From: Methylococcaceae bacterium NSP1-2
GTDB lineage: Bacteria; Pseudomonadota; Gammaproteobacteria; Methylococcales; Methylomonadaceae
Assembly: GCA_002256685.1 (NCBI GenBank)
Contig: NQJH01000047.1
Coordinates: 1 to 9,005, forward strand
Length of the DNA: 9,005 nt
Direction: 5' to 3'
This document shows, in pieces, positions 1 to 6,352 of this stretch; position 1 is the first letter of the stretch; every line of letters begins with the position of its first letter. The notes under the pieces are model-generated. The model did not search any database. It saw only the letters and a program-made list of their open reading frames with translations, and was not told the DNA's origin. Position numbers and translations under genes: made by a program.

Positions 1-511
1 TGAAACGTGCCAGATTGTTGTCGGTTAGATACTGTCGTAAACAGGCAAAGCCTGTGCCTATCATGGAATTAGCTAGACTGGTTTCATCGGATACCTGAAT
101 CAGCTCGCCATTTTTCCACGCACCTTTACCCAGTTCTGCACTGTAATAATCATTTAAAGCAGGGGCATAGACCACACCCATCACTAACTGTTGGTCAATC
201 TCTAAAGCGACACTGATAGACCAAAAATACTGACCTTTGGAAAATGAATGCGTACCATCAATGGGATCAACAATCCAGCGATTCGTTTGATTAGCCGTTT
301 GCCCACTTTCTTCACCCCAAAAACCATATTCTGGGCAAATTTGGCTGAGTTTTTCTTTTAAAAACGCTTCTACGGCAACATCGGCGGCGGTGACAAAATC
401 ACGCGGGCTTTTTTTGTTAATGGCGACATTTTTTAAATCTTTAAAATAAGTTAAAGCGATTGTTCCGGCTTCACGCACGACTTGTTCAAGTTCAGTAAGC
501 GAAATGGGCAT
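1..511 (-). CDS. Inositol monophosphatase family protein (SuhB/HisN/CysQ-like), C-terminus cut off by window edge
   Basis: Reading from the ATG at 511 gives 170 uninterrupted codons to the window edge, so the C-terminal third or so is missing. Family hallmarks are clear. DFVTAAD lies at residues 38-44, the metal-binding GEES at 66-69, and the central WIVDPIDGT motif at 79-87, with D82 and D85 as expected Mg2+ ligands. It is followed by an SISVAL core strand (98-103) and GVVYAP (112-117). Enzymes of this superfamily are Mg2+-dependent, Li+-sensitive phosphatases acting on inositol phosphate, histidinol phosphate, PAP or sugar phosphates. After DPIDGT this protein reads HSF rather than the common TNF. 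HisN-type histidinol phosphatases often have KSF there, so that activity is possible but not shown. The missing C-terminal half, with the third metal ligand, would help decide. The start is supported by an AGGAA Shine-Dalgarno sequence. The protein is probably cytoplasmic. The gene seems separate from the upstream cluster, behind its own promoter. Confidence 0.9.
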   Translation of the reverse strand, partial: MPISLTELEQVVREAGTIALTYFKDLKNVAINKKSPRDFVTAADVAVEAFLKEKLSQICPEYGFWGEESGQTANQTNRWIVDPIDGTHSFSKGQYFWSISVALEIDQQLVMGVVYAPALNDYYSAELGKGAWKNGELIQVSDETSLANSMIGTGFACLRQYLTDNNLARF

Positions 512-517
512 GTAAAA

Positions 518-522
518 TTCCT
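518..522 (-). promoter_or_regulatory. Ribosome binding site of the inositol monophosphatase family gene
   Basis: On the minus strand AGGAA lies six bases before the ATG at 511 (AGGAA-TTTTAC-ATG). The spacing is good and it fixes the start chosen for this gene. Confidence 0.65.
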
Positions 523-540
523 GTTAAAGTAAAAAAGGGG

Positions 541-569
541 ATTATCGTGATGTCACTGCCCACAGTTAA
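541..569 (-). promoter_or_regulatory. Candidate sigma-70-type promoter for the inositol monophosphatase family gene
   Basis: On the minus strand a -35-like TTAACT (564-569, 4 of 6 to TTGACA) and a -10-like GATAAT (541-546, 5 of 6 to TATAAT) are separated by exactly 17 bases. A start of transcription about seven bases after the -10 would leave a leader of roughly 22 bases containing the AGGAA ribosome site. A short imperfect palindrome, GTGATGTCAC (547-556), sits in the spacer; it could be an operator but may be chance. An alternative pairing (GTGACA with TTTACT, also 17 bases apart) overlaps it. This is a match by eye only. Confidence 0.35.
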
Positions 570-587
570 GGATAAACCTAATGTTGC

Positions 588-634
588 TGTAGGTGCGGAT
601 TTATCCGCATAACGCGAATAAATTCGCGCCTACC
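588..634 (+). repeat. 47-base REP/REPIN-like palindromic element, copy 1, overlapping the 3' end of tatD
   Basis: The element begins TGTAGG and ends CCTACC, so its outer ends are inverted repeats. Inside are two perfect hairpin arms of 7 base pairs: TGCGGAT-TT-ATCCGCA, then CGCGAAT-AA-ATTCGCG. It aligns without gaps to the reverse complement of the element at 2847-2893, with 39 of 47 positions identical. The layout of two inverted half-units, each able to fold, is typical of REP doublets. Such elements usually lie outside genes and downstream of stop codons, and are thought to be moved by REP-associated tyrosine transposases. The tatD stop codon lies inside this copy. No T-run follows the hairpins on the transcribed strand, so it is not a classical intrinsic terminator, though it could protect the mRNA 3' end. 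Confidence 0.75.
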
Positions 635-1403
635 TCATGTTGAATAACTGATAAAAATTAGCGGTGGAGTGTTGGGCAATTTCTTCTACCGATGTGTCGC
701 GTAGCTTGGCAATTTGTTCAGCGACATAGCGCACATAAGTCGGATAATTGGGACGACCACGAAACGGAACGGGGGCTAAATAAGGTGAATCCGTTTCGAT
801 TAAAAAGCGATCCATAGGCACTTTTTTTGCCACGTCTTGAATATCTTTGGCACTGTTAAAGGTGACAATACCCGAAAAGGAAATATAAAAATTCAAATCC
901 AAGGCTTGCTGAGCAAATTCCCAGTCTTCAGTAAAACAGTGAATAATGCCGCCGACTTCACTCGCGCCTTCTTCTTGCAAAATGCGCAAGGTGTCTTGCT
1001 TGGCTTCGCGGGTGTGAATAATCAGCGGTTTTTTTAAGGCTTTCGCCGCTTGAATATGATTGCGAAAGTGTCGGTGTTGCCAACTCAAATCACCTGAGCT
1101 ACGAAAATAATCCAGCCCCGTTTCACCGATGGCAATCACTTTATCGTTCGCGCCTAAAGCAATGAGTTTATCAACGCTGGGTTCTTCACCCTCATCGACA
1201 TTGGGATGTACACCAACGGATACAGAAATTTGCGGGTAATCTGCCACCAAATCCAGCATGGCAGGATAAGATTCCAAATCGATGGCGATACAGAGTAAAT
1301 GTTCAATGTGACTATTTTTTACTTCCTGCATGAAACAAGAAAAGTCATTTTGATAGGGTTTTAGATCAAGACGATCTAGGTGACAATGAGAGTCTATTAG
1401 CAT
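630..1403 (-). CDS. tatD: TatD-family metal-dependent deoxyribonuclease (YcfH-like)
   Basis: The 257-residue protein has the usual length for the YcfH/TatD group. It belongs to the amidohydrolase-like TIM-barrel hydrolases that use two divalent metals to cut DNA; members have 3'-5' exonuclease activity and are implicated in DNA repair. All expected metal or catalytic residues are visible: HxH at 6-8, H66 in VGVHP, E94 in IGETGLDYF, H130 in LIIHTRE, H155 in IIHCF and D205 in ETDSPYLAP. The R-G-R-N-P stretch after it (215-220) is also typical. No signal peptide or membrane segment is seen, so it is cytoplasmic. The ATG lies two bases after the pilZ stop and has no clear Shine-Dalgarno sequence, which suggests translational coupling. 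In E. coli ycfH follows holB; in Pseudomonas it follows holB and pilZ, as here. The TAG stop falls within the palindromic element at 588-634. The exact substrate is unknown, so the symbol is by family and synteny. Confidence 0.93.
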   Translation of the reverse strand: MLIDSHCHLDRLDLKPYQNDFSCFMQEVKNSHIEHLLCIAIDLESYPAMLDLVADYPQISVSVGVHPNVDEGEEPSVDKLIALGANDKVIAIGETGLDYFRSSGDLSWQHRHFRNHIQAAKALKKPLIIHTREAKQDTLRILQEEGASEVGGIIHCFTEDWEFAQQALDLNFYISFSGIVTFNSAKDIQDVAKKVPMDRFLIETDSPYLAPVPFRGRPNYPTYVRYVAEQIAKLRDTSVEEIAQHSTANFYQLFNMR

Positions 1404-1405
1404 AA

Positions 1406-1780
1406 TTACATGGTATGAGTAGGGCGGTCGGTTTCTAAAGCACCCGCCAAATAGGTTTCGATTTTATTGCGCACTTCGATGCCTTTACCGTCTTTATTAC
1501 TGAACTGCACACCAATACCTGAAATTCGATGCGCTTCCGAACCTGATGGTGTTTTCCAAACCACTTTGCCCGCAATCGGCAAGCGATCAGATTCTTCCAT
1601 GATATGAAGCAGAATAAACACTTCTTGACCCATTGCATATTCCCGCGTGGTGGGAATAAATAAACCACCACCGAGAACAAACGGCATATAGGCGGCATAT
1701 AAAGAAGGTTTGTCTTTAATTGACAGGGTTAATACCCCTTGTCGGGTGGAAGATGTAGATGCGGTTGTGGATTCTGCCAT
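1406..1780 (-). CDS. pilZ: Type IV pilus assembly protein PilZ (founding-type PilZ domain)
   Basis: This 124-residue single-domain protein closely resembles the Pseudomonas PilZ protein. Visible blocks are YAAYMPF (28-34), GGLFIPT (38-44), GKVVWKTP (71-78), GIGVQF (88-93), VRNKIETYLAG (103-113) and the conserved tail DRPTHTM (118-124). PilZ is a small cytoplasmic beta-barrel protein needed for type IV pilus formation in Pseudomonas; in Xanthomonas it binds the PilB assembly ATPase and the EAL protein FimX. Although it named the c-di-GMP-binding PilZ family, the founding subgroup does not bind the nucleotide. Consistently, I see no RxxxR motif in the N-terminal part, and the usual D/NxSxxG segment is replaced by a glycine-rich stretch. 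The start is supported by GGAG eight bases upstream, inside the end of holB. Spacing is one base from holB and two to tatD, so one transcript is likely. No other pilus gene is nearby. Confidence 0.93.
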   Translation of the reverse strand: MAESTTASTSSTRQGVLTLSIKDKPSLYAAYMPFVLGGGLFIPTTREYAMGQEVFILLHIMEESDRLPIAGKVVWKTPSGSEAHRISGIGVQFSNKDGKGIEVRNKIETYLAGALETDRPTHTM

Positions 1781-1781
1781 G

Positions 1782-2762
1782 TTATCGACTCCGATTAAGT
1801 TCAGACCATTGGATTAAAATTTCTTCAAACAAGGATTGTTTATTGATTGTTGACTCCAGTCGCCCACGACTGAGTAACAATAAATCATACAGCTGATAAA
1901 GCCCTTTAAGGTCAAGCTGTCGCGTCAAGCTGTGTAATGATGAATGTAAATCCGAATTATACAAGTGTTCGGCGTGATTTTGGTAAGCACATTTAATTAA
2001 ATCAACCACCCAAGACGTTAGCCAAAATAATAACGGGGCTTCGGGGTGCTTAAGCCATTGTTCGGCTATCAATACAGGGTGAGTTTGGCGTTTTGCAACC
2101 GCTAGCCACTGTTTAAAACATTCGTTACGCTGAGTGAGTGTCTCGTCTTTCGCATAACTCAATGCCAATAACGGCGCACCTTGTGCCAATCCTAATAATA
2201 CGGAGGCATCCTGTTGTATTTTTTGCGCTTTTAACCACGTCAACACCGTGGCTTTATCAGGCATGGCAATGGCTAATTTTTGGCAACGGCTGAGAATGGT
2301 GGCGGGTAATTTGCTTTGTCTATCACTGACTAATATAAGAATAGTACGCTCATTGGGTTCTTCCAAACATTTTAAAAACGCATTAGCAGCGGCATTATTT
2401 ATTTTGTCGGCAGGATTGAGAATCACCACGCGATAGCGATCAAATTGGGGTTTTAACGTCAGTTTAGTAATTAGACTCCGAATCTGGTCAATCGCAATAG
2501 TAGTTTTGCCCTCTTCGGGTTGCACCATCATAAAATCAGGATGGGTTTGTGCTTTCAGCAACAAACAGCTATGACAATGCCCACAGGCATGACTATCAGC
2601 TTGTGGCTGTTCACACAATAAAGCAGCGGCAAACTGTTCGGCAAGTTGTAATTTACCTACGCCTTTGTTACCTGTTATCAATAAAGCTTGCGGAATGCGC
2701 TGTTGCACAATGTAACTGTGCATAAGCGTCCAGTGCGCTTGTTGCCAAGGAAGTGTGGTCAT
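1782..2762 (-). CDS. holB: DNA polymerase III subunit delta' (clamp loader)
   Basis: Delta' is part of the clamp-loader complex (with delta and tau/gamma) that places the beta sliding clamp on DNA at the replication fork. From the ATG at 2762 the protein has 326 residues (E. coli HolB has 334). It begins MTTLPWQQAHW, like family N-termini. Using this start, a P-loop-like GNKGVGK lies at 31-37, a four-cysteine zinc module at C50, C60, C63 and C66, the conserved NAFLKxLEEP block around 127-136, and the SRC motif carrying the clamp-loader arginine at 158-160. The P-loop lysine is followed by leucine rather than serine or threonine, so ATP binding is doubtful, in line with delta' being the non-hydrolysing subunit. 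An in-frame ATG at 2807 would add 15 residues unlike the family, and a TATAAT box lies inside that extension, so I prefer 2762. Neither start has a clear Shine-Dalgarno sequence. tmk, the usual gene before holB in gammaproteobacteria, is absent; kdpE is there instead. Confidence 0.92.
   Translation of the reverse strand: MTTLPWQQAHWTLMHSYIVQQRIPQALLITGNKGVGKLQLAEQFAAALLCEQPQADSHACGHCHSCLLLKAQTHPDFMMVQPEEGKTTIAIDQIRSLITKLTLKPQFDRYRVVILNPADKINNAAANAFLKCLEEPNERTILILVSDRQSKLPATILSRCQKLAIAMPDKATVLTWLKAQKIQQDASVLLGLAQGAPLLALSYAKDETLTQRNECFKQWLAVAKRQTHPVLIAEQWLKHPEAPLLFWLTSWVVDLIKCAYQNHAEHLYNSDLHSSLHSLTRQLDLKGLYQLYDLLLLSRGRLESTINKQSLFEEILIQWSELNRSR
1789..1792 (-). promoter_or_regulatory. Ribosome binding site of pilZ, embedded in the end of holB
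   Basis: On the minus strand GGAG is followed by eight bases and the pilZ ATG at 1780. It lies within the last codons of holB, so ribosomes ending holB would be well placed to start pilZ. Confidence 0.6.
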
Positions 2763-2795
2763 GTTTGAGCAAAGAGAATTAAAGAAGTGGGTGTG

Positions 2796-2801
2796 ATTAT
2801 A
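2796..2801 (-). promoter_or_regulatory. Candidate -10 box for the holB-pilZ-tatD transcript
   Basis: The minus strand reads a perfect TATAAT here, in an AT-rich stretch between the palindromic element and holB. No good -35 hexamer is found 16-18 bases upstream and there is no TG extension, so the promoter may be weak or activator-dependent, or the match may be chance. Transcription from it would start near 2789, upstream of the ATG at 2762 but downstream of the alternative ATG at 2807. Confidence 0.4.
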
Positions 2802-2846
2802 AATCATGCGTTTAACTTAAGACATAAAACGTAGGGTGGGCAGTTT

Positions 2847-2893
2847 TGTAGGTGCGAATTCATTCGCATTGTGCAGCTAAATCCGCCCCTACA
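2847..2893 (-). repeat. 47-base REP/REPIN-like palindromic element, copy 2, just downstream of kdpE
   Basis: The plus strand begins TGTAGG and ends with the exact inverted CCTACA. One internal hairpin is perfect (TGCGAAT-TC-ATTCGCA on the plus strand, 2853-2868). The other half (GGCGGAT with AGCTGCA on the minus strand) has decayed at two positions. The reverse complement matches the element at 588-634 at 39 of 47 positions without gaps, so this is the same element in opposite orientation. It starts 11 bases after the kdpE stop codon, a typical REP location. No T-run follows on the minus strand, so it is not a standard terminator, though it may slow RNA decay or transcription between the kdp operon and holB. 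Confidence 0.75.
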
Positions 2894-2904
2894 ACGCGAT
2901 ACAC

Positions 2905-3612
2905 CTAAACTTTCAACCGATACCCAACCCCTGATTCGGTCAATAAAAACTTAGGTTGCGTTGAATCGGCTTCTAATTTCTGCCGTAATTGGCTCATGTA
3001 AATGCGTAAATAATGCGCGTTTTCTGAATAAGACGGACCCCAGACTTCTTTGAGAATTTGCTGATGGGTCAACACCCTGCCTGCGTGTTTAACTAATACC
3101 GCTAACAGTCTATATTGAATCGGTGTGAGATGGATTTCTTGGTCATCAATACTAACCACCCGATTGTGTAAATCGACTTTCAACACGCGCTGACAACACG
3201 TCGTGACAAACACATCGGCTTTTATATGTTCCATCGGTCTGCTGGCATGACGCAATGCCACGCGTATTCTTGCCAGCAATTCACCAAAACCAAACGGCTT
3301 AGTCAAATAATCATCTGCCCCCGCATCCAGCGCGTCGATTTTATGTTGCTCACTGCTACGCGCTGACAGAATGATAATGGGTATTGCTGACCAAGTGCGA
3401 ATTGCTTTGATCACATCGACACCATCCATATCAGGCAAACCTAAATCAAGGATGACTAAATCGGATTTACGAATCTCTGCTTCGATGATGCCTTGTTTAC
3501 CTGTGTCGGCTTCAAACACCGTAAAACCCTGCGTACTCAAACCCGTGCGCAGAAAACGGCGAATCGGCGGATCGTCTTCGATAACGATAATCACAGGATT
3601 AATTTTAGCCAT
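2905..3612 (-). CDS. kdpE: KDP operon transcriptional response regulator KdpE
   Basis: This OmpR/PhoB-class response regulator has 235 residues, close to the 225 of E. coli KdpE, and is similar along its length. The receiver domain (about 7-122) shows the acidic pocket E12-D13-D14, the phospho-acceptor D56 in VILDLGLPD, S83 in ILSARS and K105 in LTKPFG. The winged-helix DNA-binding domain (about 137-234) includes HLTPIQYRLLAVL, the WGP stretch, the HYLRIYMSQLRQKLE recognition region and the terminal GVGYR. KdpD phosphorylates D56, after which the protein binds upstream of the kdpFABC promoter and activates it. The gene starts four bases after the kdpD stop, has no obvious Shine-Dalgarno sequence, and is probably translated by coupling with kdpD. 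It closes the operon; its target promoter lies outside the window. A palindromic repeat follows 11 bases after the stop. Confidence 0.96.
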   Translation of the reverse strand: MAKINPVIIVIEDDPPIRRFLRTGLSTQGFTVFEADTGKQGIIEAEIRKSDLVILDLGLPDMDGVDVIKAIRTWSAIPIIILSARSSEQHKIDALDAGADDYLTKPFGFGELLARIRVALRHASRPMEHIKADVFVTTCCQRVLKVDLHNRVVSIDDQEIHLTPIQYRLLAVLVKHAGRVLTHQQILKEVWGPSYSENAHYLRIYMSQLRQKLEADSTQPKFLLTESGVGYRLKV

Positions 3613-3616
3613 CGAC

Positions 3617-6352
3617 TTATTCTAGTTCCATAACAGGGGGTGGTTCATTGATAGGCAATATAAAGGTAAAAATAGCCCCACCGCCGCTTCTGTTTTGTGC
3701 ATAAATACGCCCACCGTGAACTTCAACAATAGCGCGACAGATTGCTAAGCCTAAACCGACTCCACTTTGAGCCGCTTCGTGCCGTGCTTGATAAAATTTT
3801 TCAAACAACTGTTCTTCACGCCCTTTGGGAATACCCGGACCGTGATCGGCAACGGAACATTCAACCGCATTGGTTGATATTTCCGCACTAATCTCCAACT
3901 CACTCCCCGCTGGTGTATAGCGTATCGCATTTTCCAGTAGATTGATGAATACTTGTTCAATCATCACCGCATCGACAAACACCAGCGGTATGCCCGCTGG
4001 CAGTTTAACTTTAACAGGACGGTCGGCTAAATGTTTATGTAACCGTGTTAATACCGTGCCGATAATTTCTTCTAACGGATGCCACTGTTTATTTAATTCA
4101 ACCACCCCTGCATCGAGTCGCGCCATGTCTAAAATATTGTTGATTAAATTGGACATGCGTTCAGCTTCATCGACAATAACGCGGCTTAAATCCAATTTGT
4201 CTTGCGTTTGCAAAGTTCCTTCGCCTTCTAACAAGGTACTCGCTGAACCAATAATCGTTGCTAACGGTGTGCGTAAATCATGGGAAATGGCACTGAGCAG
4301 CGAGTTACGCAAGCGTTCTGCTTCTACCTGCATTTGCGTCATCTTGGCTTGCTCGGCGAGGCGAATGCGCGTCACCGCCTGACCGATTTGCCGTAAAAAA
4401 GTTTCCAGCAATTTCTGCTGTTCGGGCAAAAACACGCGCCGTAAATTAACAGGCAGTAATGCTAACACGCCCAATACTTTATCTTCATTGTGTATAGGAA
4501 AATAAATAGCTTCTGTACCGGGTAGCGTGTTTGTCCCCTGCCCTGCCATTTCATTATGATCTAACACCCATTGCGCCACGCTTAAGTCTGCCCCATGCAA
4601 TGACTCTGGAATACTTTTTTGTTTGGGATACACCACGCGCCCATTGCTGTCTGAAAATAAAATAACATTGCGACTGCTGAATTCAGAATGTAAATGCCGC
4701 ACCGCAGTACGAACAATTTCCTCCTCACTTTGACTCGCAGCAAGCTCTTTGCTCATCGCATACAACACGCTCGCACGTCTTTCTCGGTGCGCGGCGACTT
4801 TGGCTTGAGAATGGACATTAACCATTAAATTACTAATCACCACGCCGACGACTAGCATCGTGGTTAAAGTAATTAAATATTGGCTGTGCGCGACTGAAAA
4901 ACTGTAAAAAGGGGGGACAAACAGGAAATCAAACAGCGTAACACCAAGGACCGCAGCCAATACCGAGGGTCCACGCCCAAAATGCGTCGCCACAAATACC
5001 ACGCCCAGCAAAAACACCATCACCAAATTGGCAAGCTCTAAACGCCCTGCCATTAGATAGGCAATAAAAGCACTGAACAGGGTAATCAATGCCGTCCAGC
5101 CATACCTCGAATAATAACCTTTCGGTTTATTGATGGGACGCTGTTGCAAACCGGGTAATGGGCTTTTACGAAATAAACTAATCTCTGTTTCTACCGCGCC
5201 ATTTTCCGCTGTTTGTGGGCTACCTAGCAGATAGATGTTGATATTATGGGCATGGCTAATCAGTACATCGACGACTGAACCTAACAGCCAACGCTTCCAA
5301 CCGCGCCGATTGGGTTTACCTAGTACAATTTTGTTAATATTACGTTCACACGCAAACTTAATAATCGCCTCACTTATTTCAGGCGCACTGAGCGTCACAG
5401 TTTCCGCGCCCAGTTGTTCTGCTAAACGTAAAATTCTTAACACCCCATCGCGTTTCTCAGCGGACAAGCGTTGCAAACTTGGCGTTTCCACATAAGCAAC
5501 GATCCATTCTGCCCGCAAACTGGTGGCTACTCGCTTACCCGCCCGCACTAATCGTTCAGCCAAGGCATTCGGGCCAATGCACACCAAAATTCGCTCATTG
5601 ACTTGCCATACATCGCGTATCGCGTGGTCTTCACGATAATTGAGCATTTGCGCATCGACACGGTTGGCAGTTTGGCGCAATGCCAGCTCGCGTAACGCAA
5701 TCAGATTGCCTTTACGGAAAAAATTGTGAATCGCTTGCTGGGCTTGCTGGGGCAGATAAATCTTGCCTTCTTTCAGCCGCAGTAATAACTCATCGGGCGG
5801 TAAATCCACCAATTCGATTTCATCGGCATCTTCAAACACGGTATCAGGCACGGTTTCCCACACGCGGATGCCAGCAATTTGTCCAATGTCATCATTAAGA
5901 CTTTCCAAATGTTGAACATTAATCGCGGTATAAACATCGATGCCCGCTTCTAACAGTTCATGTATATCCTGCCACCGTTTCGGGTGTCGAGAATTGGGTG
6001 CGTTGGTGTGGGCTAATTCATCGACTATGATAATGGCGGGACGGCGTTTCAGTGCAGCATCAATGTCGAACTCATGCAGCATCGTGCCTTTATAATCGAT
6101 TTGGCGCGTGGGCAACACTTCCAAACCTTTCAGCAATGCCTGTGTTTCTTTGCGTCCGTGAGTTTCGATTAAACCCACCACCACATCAAGATTTTCGGCG
6201 CGGCGTTCGCGTGCTGCCAGTAACATGGCATAACTTTTACCAACCCCTGCTGCCGCGCCGAAAAAAATTTTTAAGCGTCCACGTTTGGCTTTGGCAGTGT
6301 CACGTTCGACACGCGCCAGCAATTGGTCGGGGTCTGGACGGTCATCGCTCAT
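3617..6352 (-). CDS. kdpD: Osmosensitive K+ channel histidine kinase KdpD
   Basis: The 911-residue membrane sensor kinase is full length (E. coli KdpD has 894). The N-terminal KdpD domain (about 24-234) has Walker A GAAAGVGKS at 32-40 and IIIVDELAHTN at 107-117. A universal-stress-protein-like domain spans about 253-377. The four membrane helices of the DUF4118 domain lie around 419-511, followed by a basic stretch (R523, R525, R526). A GAF-like region covers about 530-665. The kinase core has H691 in SHDLRTPL as autophosphorylation site, N-box NLLENAIRYTP at 804-814, G1 DHGPGIP at 836-842, F-box FEKFYQ at 850-855 and G2 GVGLGLAI at 864-871. KdpD senses low K+ and ionic or osmotic stress, phosphorylates KdpE and dephosphorylates it when K+ is ample. 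I do not see the S. aureus-type c-di-AMP signature in the stress-protein domain. The ATG overlaps the kdpC stop as ATGA, so the kinase is made with the pump. Confidence 0.97.
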   Translation of the reverse strand: MSDDRPDPDQLLARVERDTAKAKRGRLKIFFGAAAGVGKSYAMLLAARERRAENLDVVVGLIETHGRKETQALLKGLEVLPTRQIDYKGTMLHEFDIDAALKRRPAIIIVDELAHTNAPNSRHPKRWQDIHELLEAGIDVYTAINVQHLESLNDDIGQIAGIRVWETVPDTVFEDADEIELVDLPPDELLLRLKEGKIYLPQQAQQAIHNFFRKGNLIALRELALRQTANRVDAQMLNYREDHAIRDVWQVNERILVCIGPNALAERLVRAGKRVATSLRAEWIVAYVETPSLQRLSAEKRDGVLRILRLAEQLGAETVTLSAPEISEAIIKFACERNINKIVLGKPNRRGWKRWLLGSVVDVLISHAHNINIYLLGSPQTAENGAVETEISLFRKSPLPGLQQRPINKPKGYYSRYGWTALITLFSAFIAYLMAGRLELANLVMVFLLGVVFVATHFGRGPSVLAAVLGVTLFDFLFVPPFYSFSVAHSQYLITLTTMLVVGVVISNLMVNVHSQAKVAAHRERRASVLYAMSKELAASQSEEEIVRTAVRHLHSEFSSRNVILFSDSNGRVVYPKQKSIPESLHGADLSVAQWVLDHNEMAGQGTNTLPGTEAIYFPIHNEDKVLGVLALLPVNLRRVFLPEQQKLLETFLRQIGQAVTRIRLAEQAKMTQMQVEAERLRNSLLSAISHDLRTPLATIIGSASTLLEGEGTLQTQDKLDLSRVIVDEAERMSNLINNILDMARLDAGVVELNKQWHPLEEIIGTVLTRLHKHLADRPVKVKLPAGIPLVFVDAVMIEQVFINLLENAIRYTPAGSELEISAEISTNAVECSVADHGPGIPKGREEQLFEKFYQARHEAAQSGVGLGLAICRAIVEVHGGRIYAQNRSGGGAIFTFILPINEPPPVMELE

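Noticed and set aside
547..556. GTGATGTCAC as a CRP/FNR-type operator
   Set aside because: The half-sites are four bases with a two-base centre; the spacing does not fit the TGTGA-N6-TCACA or TTGAT-N4-ATCAA patterns.
556..563. Eight-base match CTGCCCAC near copy 1 and its inverse at 2836-2843 near copy 2, as an extra part of the repeat
   Set aside because: Distance and side relative to the element differ between the two copies (24 bases before one, 3 bases after the other). An eight-base match is short enough to be chance or part of an unrelated dispersed repeat.
588..634. Palindromic elements as Rho-independent terminators
   Set aside because: Hairpins are present, but no run of T follows on the transcribed strand at either copy.
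1435..1698. Second minus-strand frame of 87 codons inside pilZ
   Set aside because: It overlaps pilZ in another frame; pilZ has clear family motifs and a ribosome binding site, and this frame has neither.
3942..4382. Plus-strand open frame of 146 codons
   Set aside because: It is antisense to the conserved kinase core of kdpD and shows no domain of its own.
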